Assembly (NCBI RefSeq): GCF_030269685.1 | Contig: NZ_BSTT01000021.1 | Location: 1-64,000, forward strand | Reading direction: 5' to 3' | DNA: 64,000 nucleotides | DNA from: Actinomycetospora sp. NBRC 106378 | GTDB lineage: Bacteria > Actinomycetota > Actinomycetes > Mycobacteriales > Pseudonocardiaceae | In this document: piece after piece, positions 33,229 through 41,364 of the stretch | How the letters are laid out: each line of letters opens with the position of its first letter | How positions within the stretch are numbered: position 1 is the first letter of the stretch | Translations under genes and position numbers: made by a program | Notes under the pieces: model-generated | Seen by the model: only the letters and a program-made list of their open reading frames with translations | Told to the model about the DNA's origin: nothing | Database searches by the model: none

Positions 33229-34095
33229 TCAGCCCGTCGGCTGCAGCACCACGTCGAACTCCGCCCGGCGGAACGGGTTCGGCAGCCCGAGGCGATCGGC
33301 GGTGTCCGCGTCGTCGACGGGGGCGAAGTCGCGGACCAGCGCCTGCTTCACGGCGAACACGGCGTCCGAGTCGAGGTACGGGCTGCCGGCGACGAAGACG
33401 TGCGTGGTCACCGGCACGTAGCCCTCGGCCTCGACGATGAAGTGCACGTGCGCGGGCCGGTACGGGTGCCGCTTCGTCGCCGTCAGCAGCTGCCCGACCG
33501 GCCCGTCGGTCGGGATCGGGTAGTGCGCCGGGACGATGCTGCGGAAGTGGTAGCGGCCGTCGTCGTCGGCAGCGAAGAGCCCCCGCCCGTTGCCGAGGGG
33601 CTGGGCGTCGGGCACCTGGACGTCGTAGAAGCCCTTCTCGTCGGCCTGCCAGACGTCGATCCGCGCCCCGGGGACCGGCGTGCCGTCGGGCGCCGTGACC
33701 CGGCCCGTGATCAGACACGGCTCGCCGCCGTCGACCAGCGAGATCGAGTCGCCGAGCGCGCGCTCGGGGCTCGCCACCACGTGGAACGGCCCGAGCACCG
33801 TGGAGGAGGTGGCGTCGCCGGCCTGCCGCTCGGCCTCCATCGTCTCCACCAGCATCGACGCCCCGAGCACGTCGGAGAACAGGATGAACTCCTGGCGGTG
33901 CTCGTCGCACTTCTGCCCGATCGCCGTGAGGAAGCCGATCGCCGTCTCCCACTCGGCCAGCGACGGCCGGCTGTCGCGCAGGAACCCGTGCAGGTGGGTC
34001 ACGAGGCTCGTCATGACCTCGCGGAGCCGGGGGTCCGGGGTGTCGGCGAAGCTCGCGACGACGGCGTCGACCGAGTCCGCCTCGCTGAAGTCCAC
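33229..34095 (-). CDS. Intradiol ring-cleavage dioxygenase (hydroxyquinol/catechol 1,2-dioxygenase type)
   Basis: A 288-residue enzyme. It has the N-terminal helical dimerisation domain of catechol dioxygenases, then the beta-sandwich with the non-haem Fe(III) ligands: a Tyr in GARIDVWQADEKGFYDVQ, a Tyr in FRSIVPAHYPIPTDGPVG, and the two His in RPAHVHF. The length matches hydroxyquinol and chlorocatechol dioxygenases. It opens an ortho-diol ring to a muconate or maleylacetate precursor. It starts at GTG 34095, one base after the stop of the hydroxylase gene, and should take that enzyme's product. Confidence 0.88.
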   Translation of the reverse strand: MDFSEADSVDAVVASFADTPDPRLREVMTSLVTHLHGFLRDSRPSLAEWETAIGFLTAIGQKCDEHRQEFILFSDVLGASMLVETMEAERQAGDATSSTVLGPFHVVASPERALGDSISLVDGGEPCLITGRVTAPDGTPVPGARIDVWQADEKGFYDVQVPDAQPLGNGRGLFAADDDGRYHFRSIVPAHYPIPTDGPVGQLLTATKRHPYRPAHVHFIVEAEGYVPVTTHVFVAGSPYLDSDAVFAVKQALVRDFAPVDDADTADRLGLPNPFRRAEFDVVLQPTG

Positions 34096-34096
34096 G

Positions 34097-35815
34097 TCAG
34101 GCCCCCAGGATCCGGCGCACCGTCGCGTCGAGCGTCGCGGCCGGGTCGTCGGGCAGGGCGGCGAACCGCGCGGCGACGTGGTGGTCGGGCCGCACGAGGA
34201 CCCCGCCGGAGTCCCCGATCCCCTCGGCCTCGAGCAGCCGCGCCCAGTCGCCGTACGGGTCCTCGATCTCCTCCCCCGGGCCGACGACGACCACCCGCAC
34301 CTGCTCGGAGGCCGGCCACGACCCGCCCGGCCCGGTGAACAGCGTGAAGCGCCCGTGCCCGGCGAGGTCGATCGTGGAGACGTCGCCGTGGCGCCCGGCC
34401 AGCCACACGTGCGGCACGCGGGCACCCGGTGTCGTCGACGCGGCGTAGGTGAGCTCGGGGTCCTCGATCGCGGCCAGCGGGTCGGGCGCCAGCGCGTCCG
34501 GGACGACCGCCGAGGACACGTACCGCTGGTTCAGCTCGACCCCGTGCGCGTCGAACTCGTAGGCCTTGAACGCGATCGCCTCGCGCAGTGCCCGGCGCTG
34601 CTTCTCGGCGGCGGGTTCCCGACGGCGGGCCATGTTCTCCCGCATGACGGCGGGGTCGTCGGTGCCGCTCACGCCGAGCGCGTCGAAGATGCGGCCGGTC
34701 TCGCCGATCGACTGGTTCGCCCGGTCGACGACCTGCCGGCCGATCGGCGCGCGCTCGTCGCTGTAGGTGTCGAGCAGCGACGGGTCCGCCCAGCCGCGCA
34801 GCACGTAGGCGAGCTTCCAGGCGAGGTTGAACGAGTCCTGGATCGAGGTGTTCGACCCGAGCCCGTTCGACGGCGGGTGCCGGTGCACGGCGTCGCCGCC
34901 GCAGAACACTCGCCCCGAGCCGTAGTGGTCGGCGGCCATGTGGTTCACCGTCCACGCCGAGCTGCCGACGATCTCGACGTCGAGGTCGTCCACCCCGACC
35001 AGCTGCCGGACGAGCCCCGTCGTGAACTCCTCGGAGAGGTCGGGCGGTCCGTCGGCGACGTCGTAGCCCCAGATCGTCAGCCACTCGTTCCAGGGTCGGA
35101 CCATGCGGACCACGCCCATCCCGATCCCGCCGATGTCCGACCCGGGCTGCAGCACCCAGTAGAGGACGCTCGGGCGGTGCGCGACCCACGGCGAGAGGTC
35201 GGCGCGGAACACGATGTTGAGCGACCCGGCCACGCCCATGTCGCCGCGCATGGGAAGCCCGGCGTGCTCCGCGACCCGCGACCGCCCACCGTCCGCGCCG
35301 TAGAGGTACTTCGCGCGGATCTCGTACTCGTCGCCCCGCAGGCGGTCCCGGACGGTGACCGTGACCCCGTCGTCGTCGACCGCGTGCGACAGGTACTCCG
35401 TGGAGAACCGGATGCGGGACCCGGCGGCCTGCGCGCCCTGCACCAGGATCGGCTCCATGAGGCTCTGCGGCATGTCGCAGATGCCCGCCGGGCTCGCGAG
35501 CGCGTGCGCGGCACGGCTGCGCGGGTGGGTGCCCCAGGAGCGCACCCGACCGAGCTCCTCCCCCGCCAGCGAGGTGCAGAACGTCGTCGTGCCGATGAGG
35601 TCCTGGGGAGTGGCCAGCGCCTCCACCTTCTCCGCGACGCCGAGGTCGCGCAGCACCTCCATGGTGCGCTGGTTCGTGATGTGCGCCCGGGGCTCCGCGG
35701 CCAGGGTCTCGTACCGGGTGACCACGATGTGGTCCACGCCCAGCCGGGCCAGTGCCAGCGCCATCGACGCCCCGGCCGGACCGCTCCCTACGACGACGAC
35801 GTCGGTGGTCACCAT
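34097..35815 (-). CDS. FAD-dependent phenol hydroxylase, TfdB-like
   Basis: A 572-residue class A flavoprotein monooxygenase. The FAD site reads VVVVGSGPAGASMALALARLG, the second motif LYGADGGRSRVAEHAG, the third GRVFCGGDAVHRHPPSNGLGSNTSIQDSFNLAWKLAYVL, with a thioredoxin-like C-terminal domain. The LGSNTSIQDS segment and RAHITNQRTMEVL are typical of 2,4-dichlorophenol 6-monooxygenase relatives. It hydroxylates a phenol next to the OH to give a catechol for the coupled dioxygenase. Chlorophenol as substrate is possible but unproved. It starts at GTG 35815 or nearby. Confidence 0.87.
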   Translation of the reverse strand: MVTTDVVVVGSGPAGASMALALARLGVDHIVVTRYETLAAEPRAHITNQRTMEVLRDLGVAEKVEALATPQDLIGTTTFCTSLAGEELGRVRSWGTHPRSRAAHALASPAGICDMPQSLMEPILVQGAQAAGSRIRFSTEYLSHAVDDDGVTVTVRDRLRGDEYEIRAKYLYGADGGRSRVAEHAGLPMRGDMGVAGSLNIVFRADLSPWVAHRPSVLYWVLQPGSDIGGIGMGVVRMVRPWNEWLTIWGYDVADGPPDLSEEFTTGLVRQLVGVDDLDVEIVGSSAWTVNHMAADHYGSGRVFCGGDAVHRHPPSNGLGSNTSIQDSFNLAWKLAYVLRGWADPSLLDTYSDERAPIGRQVVDRANQSIGETGRIFDALGVSGTDDPAVMRENMARRREPAAEKQRRALREAIAFKAYEFDAHGVELNQRYVSSAVVPDALAPDPLAAIEDPELTYAASTTPGARVPHVWLAGRHGDVSTIDLAGHGRFTLFTGPGGSWPASEQVRVVVVGPGEEIEDPYGDWARLLEAEGIGDSGGVLVRPDHHVAARFAALPDDPAATLDATVRRILGA

Positions 35816-35870
35816 GGATCGGAATCCTGCGACGTCCTGACGTCGGGCCGCAAGAGTCTCGTTGAAGATT

Positions 35871-36752
35871 CTACGAGTGCCGCGGCGAGCGCTGCTGGAA
35901 GTCCTGCGCGATCTCGTCGAAGGTCAGCCAGCGCACGCCCTCGTGGGAGTTGATGTACTCGATCAGCCGCTCGTGCGCGAGCAGGACCTGGGGCCGGCCG
36001 GAGACGTCCGGGTGGATCGTCATGGTGAAGACCGCGTAGTCCATCTCGCGGTAGACCCAGTCGAACTGGTCGCGCCAGAGCTGCTCGATGTCGCGCGGGT
36101 TGACGAAGCCGTGCGAGTTCGGGCTGCCCTTGATGAACATCATCGGCGGCAGGTCGTCGAGGTACCAGTTCGCCGGAAGCTCGACGAGGTCGGTCTCCTC
36201 GCCGCGGACCAGCGGCTTCATCCAGTCCGCCGCCTCGCGCTCCAGGTCGATCTTCGTCCACGAGTCGCCGACGCGGACGTAGTAGGGCGTGAAGTCGTCG
36301 TGCATCAGCGAGTGGTCGTAGCGCAGCCCGCGGTCGAGCACGAGCTCGTTGGTGATCTCGGAGAACTCCCACCACGGCGCGACGTACCCGGTGGGCCGGG
36401 TGCCGGAGCGGCTCTCGATCAGCGAGATGCAGTGGTCGAGGACGTCCGACTCCTGCTGCCGCGACATCGCGATCGGGTTCTCGTGGCTGTAGCCGTGCAC
36501 GCCGATCTCGTGGCCCGCGGCGACGCAGGCCTCGAACTGCTCCGGGAACGTCTCGATGGAGTGCCCGGGCCAGAAGAACGTCTGCCGCAGCCCGTAGCGG
36601 CGGAACAGCTCGAGCACCCGCGGCACCCCGACCTCACCGGCGAACAGGCCGCGGGAGATGTCGCCGGGCGAGTTCTCCCCGCCGTAGGAGCCGAGCCACC
36701 CCCCGACCGCATCGATGTCGACTCCGTAGCTGACCAGGATCTCCTTCGCCAT
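35871..36752 (-). CDS. Polysaccharide deacetylase-family (NodB fold) protein
   Basis: A 293-residue NodB-homology protein. The metal-site Asp lies in [15 protein letters not shown], the two His in [14 protein letters not shown], and later motifs are YVAPWWEFS and [14 protein letters not shown]. It resembles PuuE/allantoinase-like cytoplasmic deacetylases more than chitin deacetylases, because there is no signal peptide. Such enzymes hydrolyse C-N bonds of ureides or amides. Its place in an aromatic-degradation operon, 55 bases before the hydroxylase, suggests an amide-bearing substrate upstream. Confidence 0.82.
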   Translation of the reverse strand: MAKEILVSYGVDIDAVGGWLGSYGGENSPGDISRGLFAGEVGVPRVLELFRRYGLRQTFFWPGHSIETFPEQFEACVAAGHEIGVHGYSHENPIAMSRQQESDVLDHCISLIESRSGTRPTGYVAPWWEFSEITNELVLDRGLRYDHSLMHDDFTPYYVRVGDSWTKIDLEREAADWMKPLVRGEETDLVELPANWYLDDLPPMMFIKGSPNSHGFVNPRDIEQLWRDQFDWVYREMDYAVFTMTIHPDVSGRPQVLLAHERLIEYINSHEGVRWLTFDEIAQDFQQRSPRHS

Positions 36753-36770
36753 GCGAGCAGGAGTGCCCGG

Positions 36771-37448
36771 TCAGCGCACCCAGGTATCCGTGCGCGCGAG
36801 GTTCGCGGACAGCCGCGTCACCGGGAACGACCGCGCCGAGCGCCTGAGCTCGGCGAACCCGGGCCAGCGCCCCAGCTTGTCGACCGCGTCGTAGAGGTCC
36901 TCGGCGTCCTCCTCCGCCGGCGGCTCGTCGATCACCGGACCGACCAGCGCGGTCTTGCCGTCGAACGACAGGATCGGCGTGCCGACGCCCCCGCCGCACC
37001 GGTCGACGGCCTCGAACGTCTCGTCGCGCAGCGCCGCGTCGCGCGTGGTGTCCGACGCCGCCTCGGCGAGCGAGACCGGCAGGCCGCACTCGCGCAGCGC
37101 GGGGGTGAGGTCCCGCTCGCGCGCCATCTCGTGCACGACGGCCTCGACGGTGCCCTCCACCGGCTCGGCGTCCCACACCAGCTCACCGAGCGCGGTGTAG
37201 AGGTCCCCGACGACCTCCGAGCCGTGCGCCTCCCGGGCCGCGTGGACCACGCGGAGCATCTCCAGCCCGCGGAGCCGCGCGTCGGAGCGCTCCGGCTGCT
37301 CGTCGGGGAGCTTCTCGTCGAGCAGCGCCAGCGACAGCGGCCGCCACTCGACCCGCAGCGCACGCTGCGACTGCACCTCCACCACCCAGCGGGAGGTCAC
37401 CCAGCAGAACGGGCAGAGGGGGTCGAAGAAGAATTCGAGGTCGGGCAC
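36771..37448 (-). CDS. DsbA/FrnE-family thioredoxin-fold protein
   Basis: A 225-residue cytoplasmic protein with the DsbA-type active site CPFC in FFFDPLCPFCWVTSRWVVEV, an inserted helical domain, and the cis-Pro loop in GVGTPILSFDG. Relatives include FrnE-like disulfide isomerases and mycothiol- or CoA-linked 2-hydroxychromene isomerases, which act on ring-fission intermediates. First gene of the four-gene minus-strand operon ending with the dioxygenase, so an isomerase role in the pathway is possible. Confidence 0.8.
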   Translation of the reverse strand: MPDLEFFFDPLCPFCWVTSRWVVEVQSQRALRVEWRPLSLALLDEKLPDEQPERSDARLRGLEMLRVVHAAREAHGSEVVGDLYTALGELVWDAEPVEGTVEAVVHEMARERDLTPALRECGLPVSLAEAASDTTRDAALRDETFEAVDRCGGGVGTPILSFDGKTALVGPVIDEPPAEEDAEDLYDAVDKLGRWPGFAELRRSARSFPVTRLSANLARTDTWVR

Positions 37449-37570
37449 GCAGGCCTGTCTACCCGGACGGCCGATCGGCCATCCGTGCGGCGACCGGCGC
37501 GCACCGTCCCGCGCGACTTTTTGGCGCTCCGTGCCATCATTGTCGGGTCGCCCCCTGCTCGAGGAGTGCC

Positions 37571-39340
37571 GTGACCACCGCCGCCCCCCACGAGGCGCGG
37601 GCCAAGTCGCCCGCCTTCGTCGCCGTCCTCGCCCTCGCCGGCATCACGGTCTCGCTCCAGCAGACCCTCGTCGTCCCGCTGGTGCCGCAGTTCCCGCGCC
37701 TGCTCGGCGCCGCCCCCGCGGACACCGCGTGGATCGTCACCTCGACCCTGCTGACCGCCGCCGTCGCCGTCCCGATCGTCGGCCGCCTCGCGGACATGAC
37801 CGGCAAGCGGCGCATGCTGCTGTTCTGCCTGGTCATGCTCATCGCCGGGTCCGTGGTCGCGGCCCTGTCGACGTCGCTGGTGCCGCTGATCGTCGGGCGC
37901 GCCCTGCAGGGGCTCTCGACCGGCCTCATCCCGCTCGGCATCAGCCTCATGCGCGACGAGCTGCCGGCGGAACGTCTCGGCTCGGCCGTCGCGCTGATGA
38001 GCGCCTCGCTCGGCGTGGGTGGCTCGCTCGGACTGCCACTGGCCGCCCTGATCGCCCAGACCGCGGACTGGCACGTCCTGTTCTGGGCGGCCGCCGGGCT
38101 CGGCGTCCTCGTCCTCGTGCTGGTCCTCGCCCTCGTGCCCGAGTCCGCGCAACGGGCGGGCGGCCGGTTCGACGTCGTCGGCGCGGTCGGGCTGGCGGTC
38201 GCGCTGGTCAGCCTCCTGCTCGCGGTGTCGAAGGGCTCCGGCTGGGGCTGGGGCAGCGCGACGACCGTGACGCTGTTCGCGGTGGCGGTCGTGGTGCTGG
38301 CGGCGTGGACGTTCTGGGAGCTGCGGACCCCCCAGCCGCTGGTCGACCTGCGGGTCAGCGCCCGACGTCAGGTGCTGCTCACCAACGCCGCGTCGATCGT
38401 CTTCGGCTTCTCGATGTTCGCGATGTCGCTGGTCTACCCCCAGCTCCTGCAGCTGCCGGCCTCGACCGGCTACGGCCTCGGGCAGTCGATCCTCGTCGCC
38501 GGCCTGGTCCTCGCCCCCGGTGGGCTCTGCATGATGGCGATGTCGCCGGTGTCGGCGCGGATCAGCGCCGCCTCCGGGCCGCGGACGACCCTGATGGTCG
38601 GCGCCGTCGTCGTCGCCGTCGGGTACGGGATCGGCGCACTGTTCCACGGCGCGGTGTGGCAGCTGATGATCAGCTCGGTCACCATCGCCTGCGGGATCGG
38701 GCTGGCGTACGGCGCGATGCCGGCGCTGATCATGGCGGCGGTGCCGGTGACCCAGACGGCGGCCGCCAACAGCCTCAACAACCTCATGCGCGCGCTCGGG
38801 ACCTCGTTCGCCAGCGCCATCGCGGGCGTGCTCCTCGCCTCGCTGGTCTCGGCGTCGGGCGCTCCGACCGAGGGCGCGTTCGTGCTGGTCATGCTGCTCG
38901 GCGCCGGGGGCGCCGTCATCGCGCTGGTCATCATGGCGTTCGTGCCGCGCCGCCCCGAGCCGGACGCGGCGGCGCCCGCACCCGTCGTCGGGAACCGGCC
39001 CGCCATCGGGGAGCCGGAGCCCGTCGTCGGGAGAGAGCCCGTCGTCGGGGTGCCGGAGCCCGCCACGGCGCCCGTCGCGCGCCCGCTCGTCTCGGGCGTC
39101 GTGCGTCGCGGTGGCGAGCCGGTGGTCGGGGCGACCGTGACCGTCGTGAGCAACGCGGGCCGCCAGCTCGGTCGGGCGGTGTCGGCCGTGGACGGGACCT
39201 ACGTCGTCGCCGCGGCCGAGCCGGGCGCGCCGCACCTGCTCGTCGTCCGGGCGGACGGCGCGTCCCACGCCGAGCACCTCGGCGGTGGCCCCGTCTCCCG
39301 CGACGTCGACCTGCGCGAGCCCGCCGCGCTCCCGGCCTGA
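37571..39340 (+). CDS. DHA2-type MFS transporter with C-terminal carboxypeptidase-regulatory-like domain
   Basis: A 589-residue protein. Residues 1-455 form a 14-helix drug exporter (TAAVAVPIVGRLADMTGKRRM in the 2-3 loop, GRALQGLSTGLIPLG as motif C region). A Pro-rich linker with repeated PVVG units (VVGNRPAIGEPEPVVGREPVVGVPEP) leads to a C-terminal beta-sandwich-like domain: SGVVRRGGEPVVGATVTVVSNAGRQLG, DGTYVVAAAEPG. This is the CarboxypepD_reg/CnaB pattern, which is rare on transporters. The tail would lie in the cytoplasm if the helix count is 14. Start is GTG 37571. Substrate unknown. Confidence 0.85.
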   Translation: MTTAAPHEARAKSPAFVAVLALAGITVSLQQTLVVPLVPQFPRLLGAAPADTAWIVTSTLLTAAVAVPIVGRLADMTGKRRMLLFCLVMLIAGSVVAALSTSLVPLIVGRALQGLSTGLIPLGISLMRDELPAERLGSAVALMSASLGVGGSLGLPLAALIAQTADWHVLFWAAAGLGVLVLVLVLALVPESAQRAGGRFDVVGAVGLAVALVSLLLAVSKGSGWGWGSATTVTLFAVAVVVLAAWTFWELRTPQPLVDLRVSARRQVLLTNAASIVFGFSMFAMSLVYPQLLQLPASTGYGLGQSILVAGLVLAPGGLCMMAMSPVSARISAASGPRTTLMVGAVVVAVGYGIGALFHGAVWQLMISSVTIACGIGLAYGAMPALIMAAVPVTQTAAANSLNNLMRALGTSFASAIAGVLLASLVSASGAPTEGAFVLVMLLGAGGAVIALVIMAFVPRRPEPDAAAPAPVVGNRPAIGEPEPVVGREPVVGVPEPATAPVARPLVSGVVRRGGEPVVGATVTVVSNAGRQLGRAVSAVDGTYVVAAAEPGAPHLLVVRADGASHAEHLGGGPVSRDVDLREPAALPA

Positions 39341-39346
39341 GCCAGC

Positions 39347-39411
39347 AAGATCCAGGCGCGCGGAGCGAAGTGGTCGCTCAGCGATCACTTCGCTCCGCGC
39401 GATCAGATCTT
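39347..39411 (+). repeat. Intergenic palindromic repeat, family B copy 2
   Basis: AAGATC and CGCGCGGAGCGAAGTGGTCG on the left arm are mirrored by CGATCACTTCGCTCCGCGCG and AGATCTT on the right, with an almost complete stem around CTCAG. It starts 7 bases past the transporter stop and may act as terminator. It matches the unit at 474-537. Confidence 0.75.
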
Positions 39412-39493
39412 CGCGCGCGTGGCTGCCGCAGCCCCCGACGTCGTCGTAGCCGCAGGTGCAGGAGCTGATCGACACGGCCTCACGCCGGGATCA

Positions 39494-39547
39494 CCGCGAG
39501 GGGCACGTGAGGCATGCCGCGAAGCACCGGAAACTGTCTGATGTGCC
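39494..39547 (-). repeat. Intergenic palindromic repeat, family A copy 6 (reversed)
   Basis: On the minus strand it reads CACATCAGACAGTTTCCGG and ends TGCCTCACGTGCCCCTCGCG, a diverged family A unit. With family B copy 2 and a GGTGCCCTTCGCTCGACCGG segment at 39591-39610 it forms a cluster that mirrors the one at 330-730. Confidence 0.6.
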
Positions 39548-39577
39548 ATTCGCGGCCAGGCGGTAGGGCCGAGCCCG

Positions 39578-40243
39578 CTACCTGAGCGACGGTGCCCTTC
39601 GCTCGACCGGGACCGAGCGTGCAGCCCGGAACCCCAGCGTCACGACCACCAGCACCTCCGCCAGGGAGAGCACCCGCTCGATCAGTCCCAGCGGCACGGC
39701 CCGGTACCAGGGCGTGGTGAGCAGCGGGTCCAGGGCGATGGCGCCGATGATCGGCAGGAACGACGCCAGCGCGAGCAGAGAGAACGCCGTCGTCCACCGG
39801 GCCCACGCCTCGCCGCGGTGTCCGCGCACCGTCAGGAGCCCGGCCGCGGGGAGGGCGAAGAACGCCGCGAGGCTCGCGTAGCGGTGGATCGACCCGGAGA
39901 GGCTGGGGCCGACCGACCAGTTCGTCTTCTCGAACACCACGACCAGCACGAGCCCGACGCACCAGACGCCGAACAGGACCACCGCCGCCGTCGGGACCGG
40001 TTGCCGCACCGAGAGGGCGACGACCACCGCCACGGTGGCCACGACCAGACCGAGCACGGCCACGTCGAAGAGCCAGCCACCCGGGCCGACCGCGTACTCG
40101 CTGATCGTCCGGCGCACCGGGTCGTGTCGCGACCACGGCTCCAGCAGGTGCATAAGACCGACCACGACGACGACGGCGAGCGCCCCGAGCGCGCCCGCCC
40201 GGCCGAGCAGGGAGGGCCGCACCCGGGTCGCGGAGATCGTCAC
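39578..40243 (-). CDS. DUF998-like membrane protein
   Basis: A 221-residue protein with about six membrane helices and a short WSRHDPVRRTISEYAVGPGGWLFDVAVLGL segment after the first helix, which is the hallmark of DUF998 proteins (the S-x-Y-A/SVGP motif). Function unknown. It starts at GTG 40243. Its last codons run into a dispersed repeat (GGTGCCCTTCGCTCGACCGG), so the C-terminus RSVPVERRAPSLR is partly repeat-encoded. Confidence 0.75.
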   Translation of the reverse strand: MTISATRVRPSLLGRAGALGALAVVVVVGLMHLLEPWSRHDPVRRTISEYAVGPGGWLFDVAVLGLVVATVAVVVALSVRQPVPTAAVVLFGVWCVGLVLVVVFEKTNWSVGPSLSGSIHRYASLAAFFALPAAGLLTVRGHRGEAWARWTTAFSLLALASFLPIIGAIALDPLLTTPWYRAVPLGLIERVLSLAEVLVVVTLGFRAARSVPVERRAPSLR

Positions 40244-40268
40244 GGGACCAGGATGACCGGGCGGGGCG

Positions 40269-40676
40269 TCAGTCCACCGTCAGGCGGAGCACCACGCGCT
40301 CCCGCGGCGGGCCGCCCCGCCGGAAGGTGCGCTCGGCCGCCTGGATCAACCGGATGCCGCCGAACTCCCAGCCGTACTTGGCCCTCAGGAGGTCCTCGGC
40401 ATCGTCGACCGCGCCCGCGGCGTCGTCGACGACGGCCGTCGCCTGCACGGTGGGCGTCCCCGGTGCGACGCGGCCGCGCCGGTCGCACGCGCGCAGTTCC
40501 ACGTGGGGGTCGTGGCGCAGCCGCTTGACCTTGCCGCTCTCGGCGGTGGTGTAGACGACGAGGCCGTCGCCGTCGCGGGCCACCCACACCGGGGTCGCCA
40601 CGGGGTCACCGGAGCGGCGGAAGGTCGTGAGCGAGACGAAGCGCTGGTCGCCGAGGGTCACGAGCGAGGCAGTCAC
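40269..40676 (-). CDS. PPOX-class (F420-type) split-barrel oxidoreductase
   Basis: A 135-residue split-barrel protein. The opening LGDQRFVSLTTFRRSGDPVATPVWVARDGDGLVVYTTAESGKVKRLRHDPHVELRACD is the pattern of actinobacterial PPOX-class F420-dependent proteins. The flavin or deazaflavin site is the strand after KVKRLRHDP. It probably carries out an F420H2-dependent reduction. It starts at GTG 40676, 25 bases upstream of the DUF998 gene on the other side of its stop. Confidence 0.82.
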   Translation of the reverse strand: MTASLVTLGDQRFVSLTTFRRSGDPVATPVWVARDGDGLVVYTTAESGKVKRLRHDPHVELRACDRRGRVAPGTPTVQATAVVDDAAGAVDDAEDLLRAKYGWEFGGIRLIQAAERTFRRGGPPRERVVLRLTVD

Positions 40677-40745
40677 GAGCCCAGACTTACCCGCGTGATC
40701 GACCGGATCGATCCAGCGTGGGGTCAGGTCACAGCGCGACGCCGC

Positions 40746-41294
40746 TCACACCGTCCAGCCGTGGCGCAGGAGGTCGAACACCGCGTCGACCTGTGCCGGG
40801 TCGAGGGTGAGCGCGCCGATCACCACGTGGGCGAGGGCCCGGGCGCGCGGATCGGCCGTGTCGAGTCCGGCGTCGAGCGCCACCGCCGCGGCGAGGGAGG
40901 CCTCGTAGGACTCCCACATCCGCCGCGAGTAGGCCTGGAGCGAGGGAGCTGCCTCGATCATCGCGATGAACCCGTCGTATCCCGGCTCGACCCGCCGGTC
41001 GGCGGCCGTCCGGGCGAAGCGCTGCAGCGCGGTGAGCACGTCCACGTCCCCGGGCCGGTCGCGCACCGCCCCCAGCAGCCGGGCCTCGCGCTCGGCCTCC
41101 TCGTCGAAGACCAGCGCCTCCTTGCTCGGGAAGTGGTTGAACAGCGTCGTCAGGGAGACGTCGGCCGCCTCGGCGACGTCCTTCACCGTCACCGCGTCGA
41201 ACCCGCGCTCGAGGAAGAGCCCGAGAGCGGCCTCGGCGACGGCCGCCCTCGTCGCGGCCTTCTTCCGCTCCCGACGGCCCGGTGGCGAGGTCAT
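40746..41294 (-). CDS. TetR-family transcriptional regulator
   Basis: A 182-residue regulator with a strong HTH (RAAVAEAALGLFLERGFDAVTVKDVAEAADVSLTTLFNHFPSKEALVFDE). It is divergent from a TetX-like monooxygenase, with 70 bases between them. This arrangement is common for resistance or detoxification monooxygenases controlled by their substrates. It starts at ATG 41294. Confidence 0.88.
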   Translation of the reverse strand: MTSPPGRRERKKAATRAAVAEAALGLFLERGFDAVTVKDVAEAADVSLTTLFNHFPSKEALVFDEEAEREARLLGAVRDRPGDVDVLTALQRFARTAADRRVEPGYDGFIAMIEAAPSLQAYSRRMWESYEASLAAAVALDAGLDTADPRARALAHVVIGALTLDPAQVDAVFDLLRHGWTV

Positions 41295-41310
41295 GCCGAT
41301 ACCGTAGCCG

Positions 41311-41337
41311 ATCCGAAACTGTAGTCGCTTCACTTTC
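41311..41337. promoter_or_regulatory. Candidate operator for the divergent TetR
   Basis: Between the divergent genes lies AAACTGTAG, then TCG, then CTTCACTTT, an imperfect dyad (AAAsTGwAG arms) of 21 bases flanked by CG. It has the size expected for a TetR dimer site and overlaps the only plausible promoter region. Confidence 0.5.
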
Positions 41338-41364
41338 GTACTCGCTGCATCTACGGTCGGGGTC

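Noticed and set aside
39400-39475. A possible tiny Cys-rich peptide on the minus strand (SISSCTCGYDDVGGCGSH)
   Set aside because: The frame has no stop after the Cys-rich part and runs on through repeat family B into the transporter's antisense strand. There is no ribosome site or RiPP enzyme nearby.
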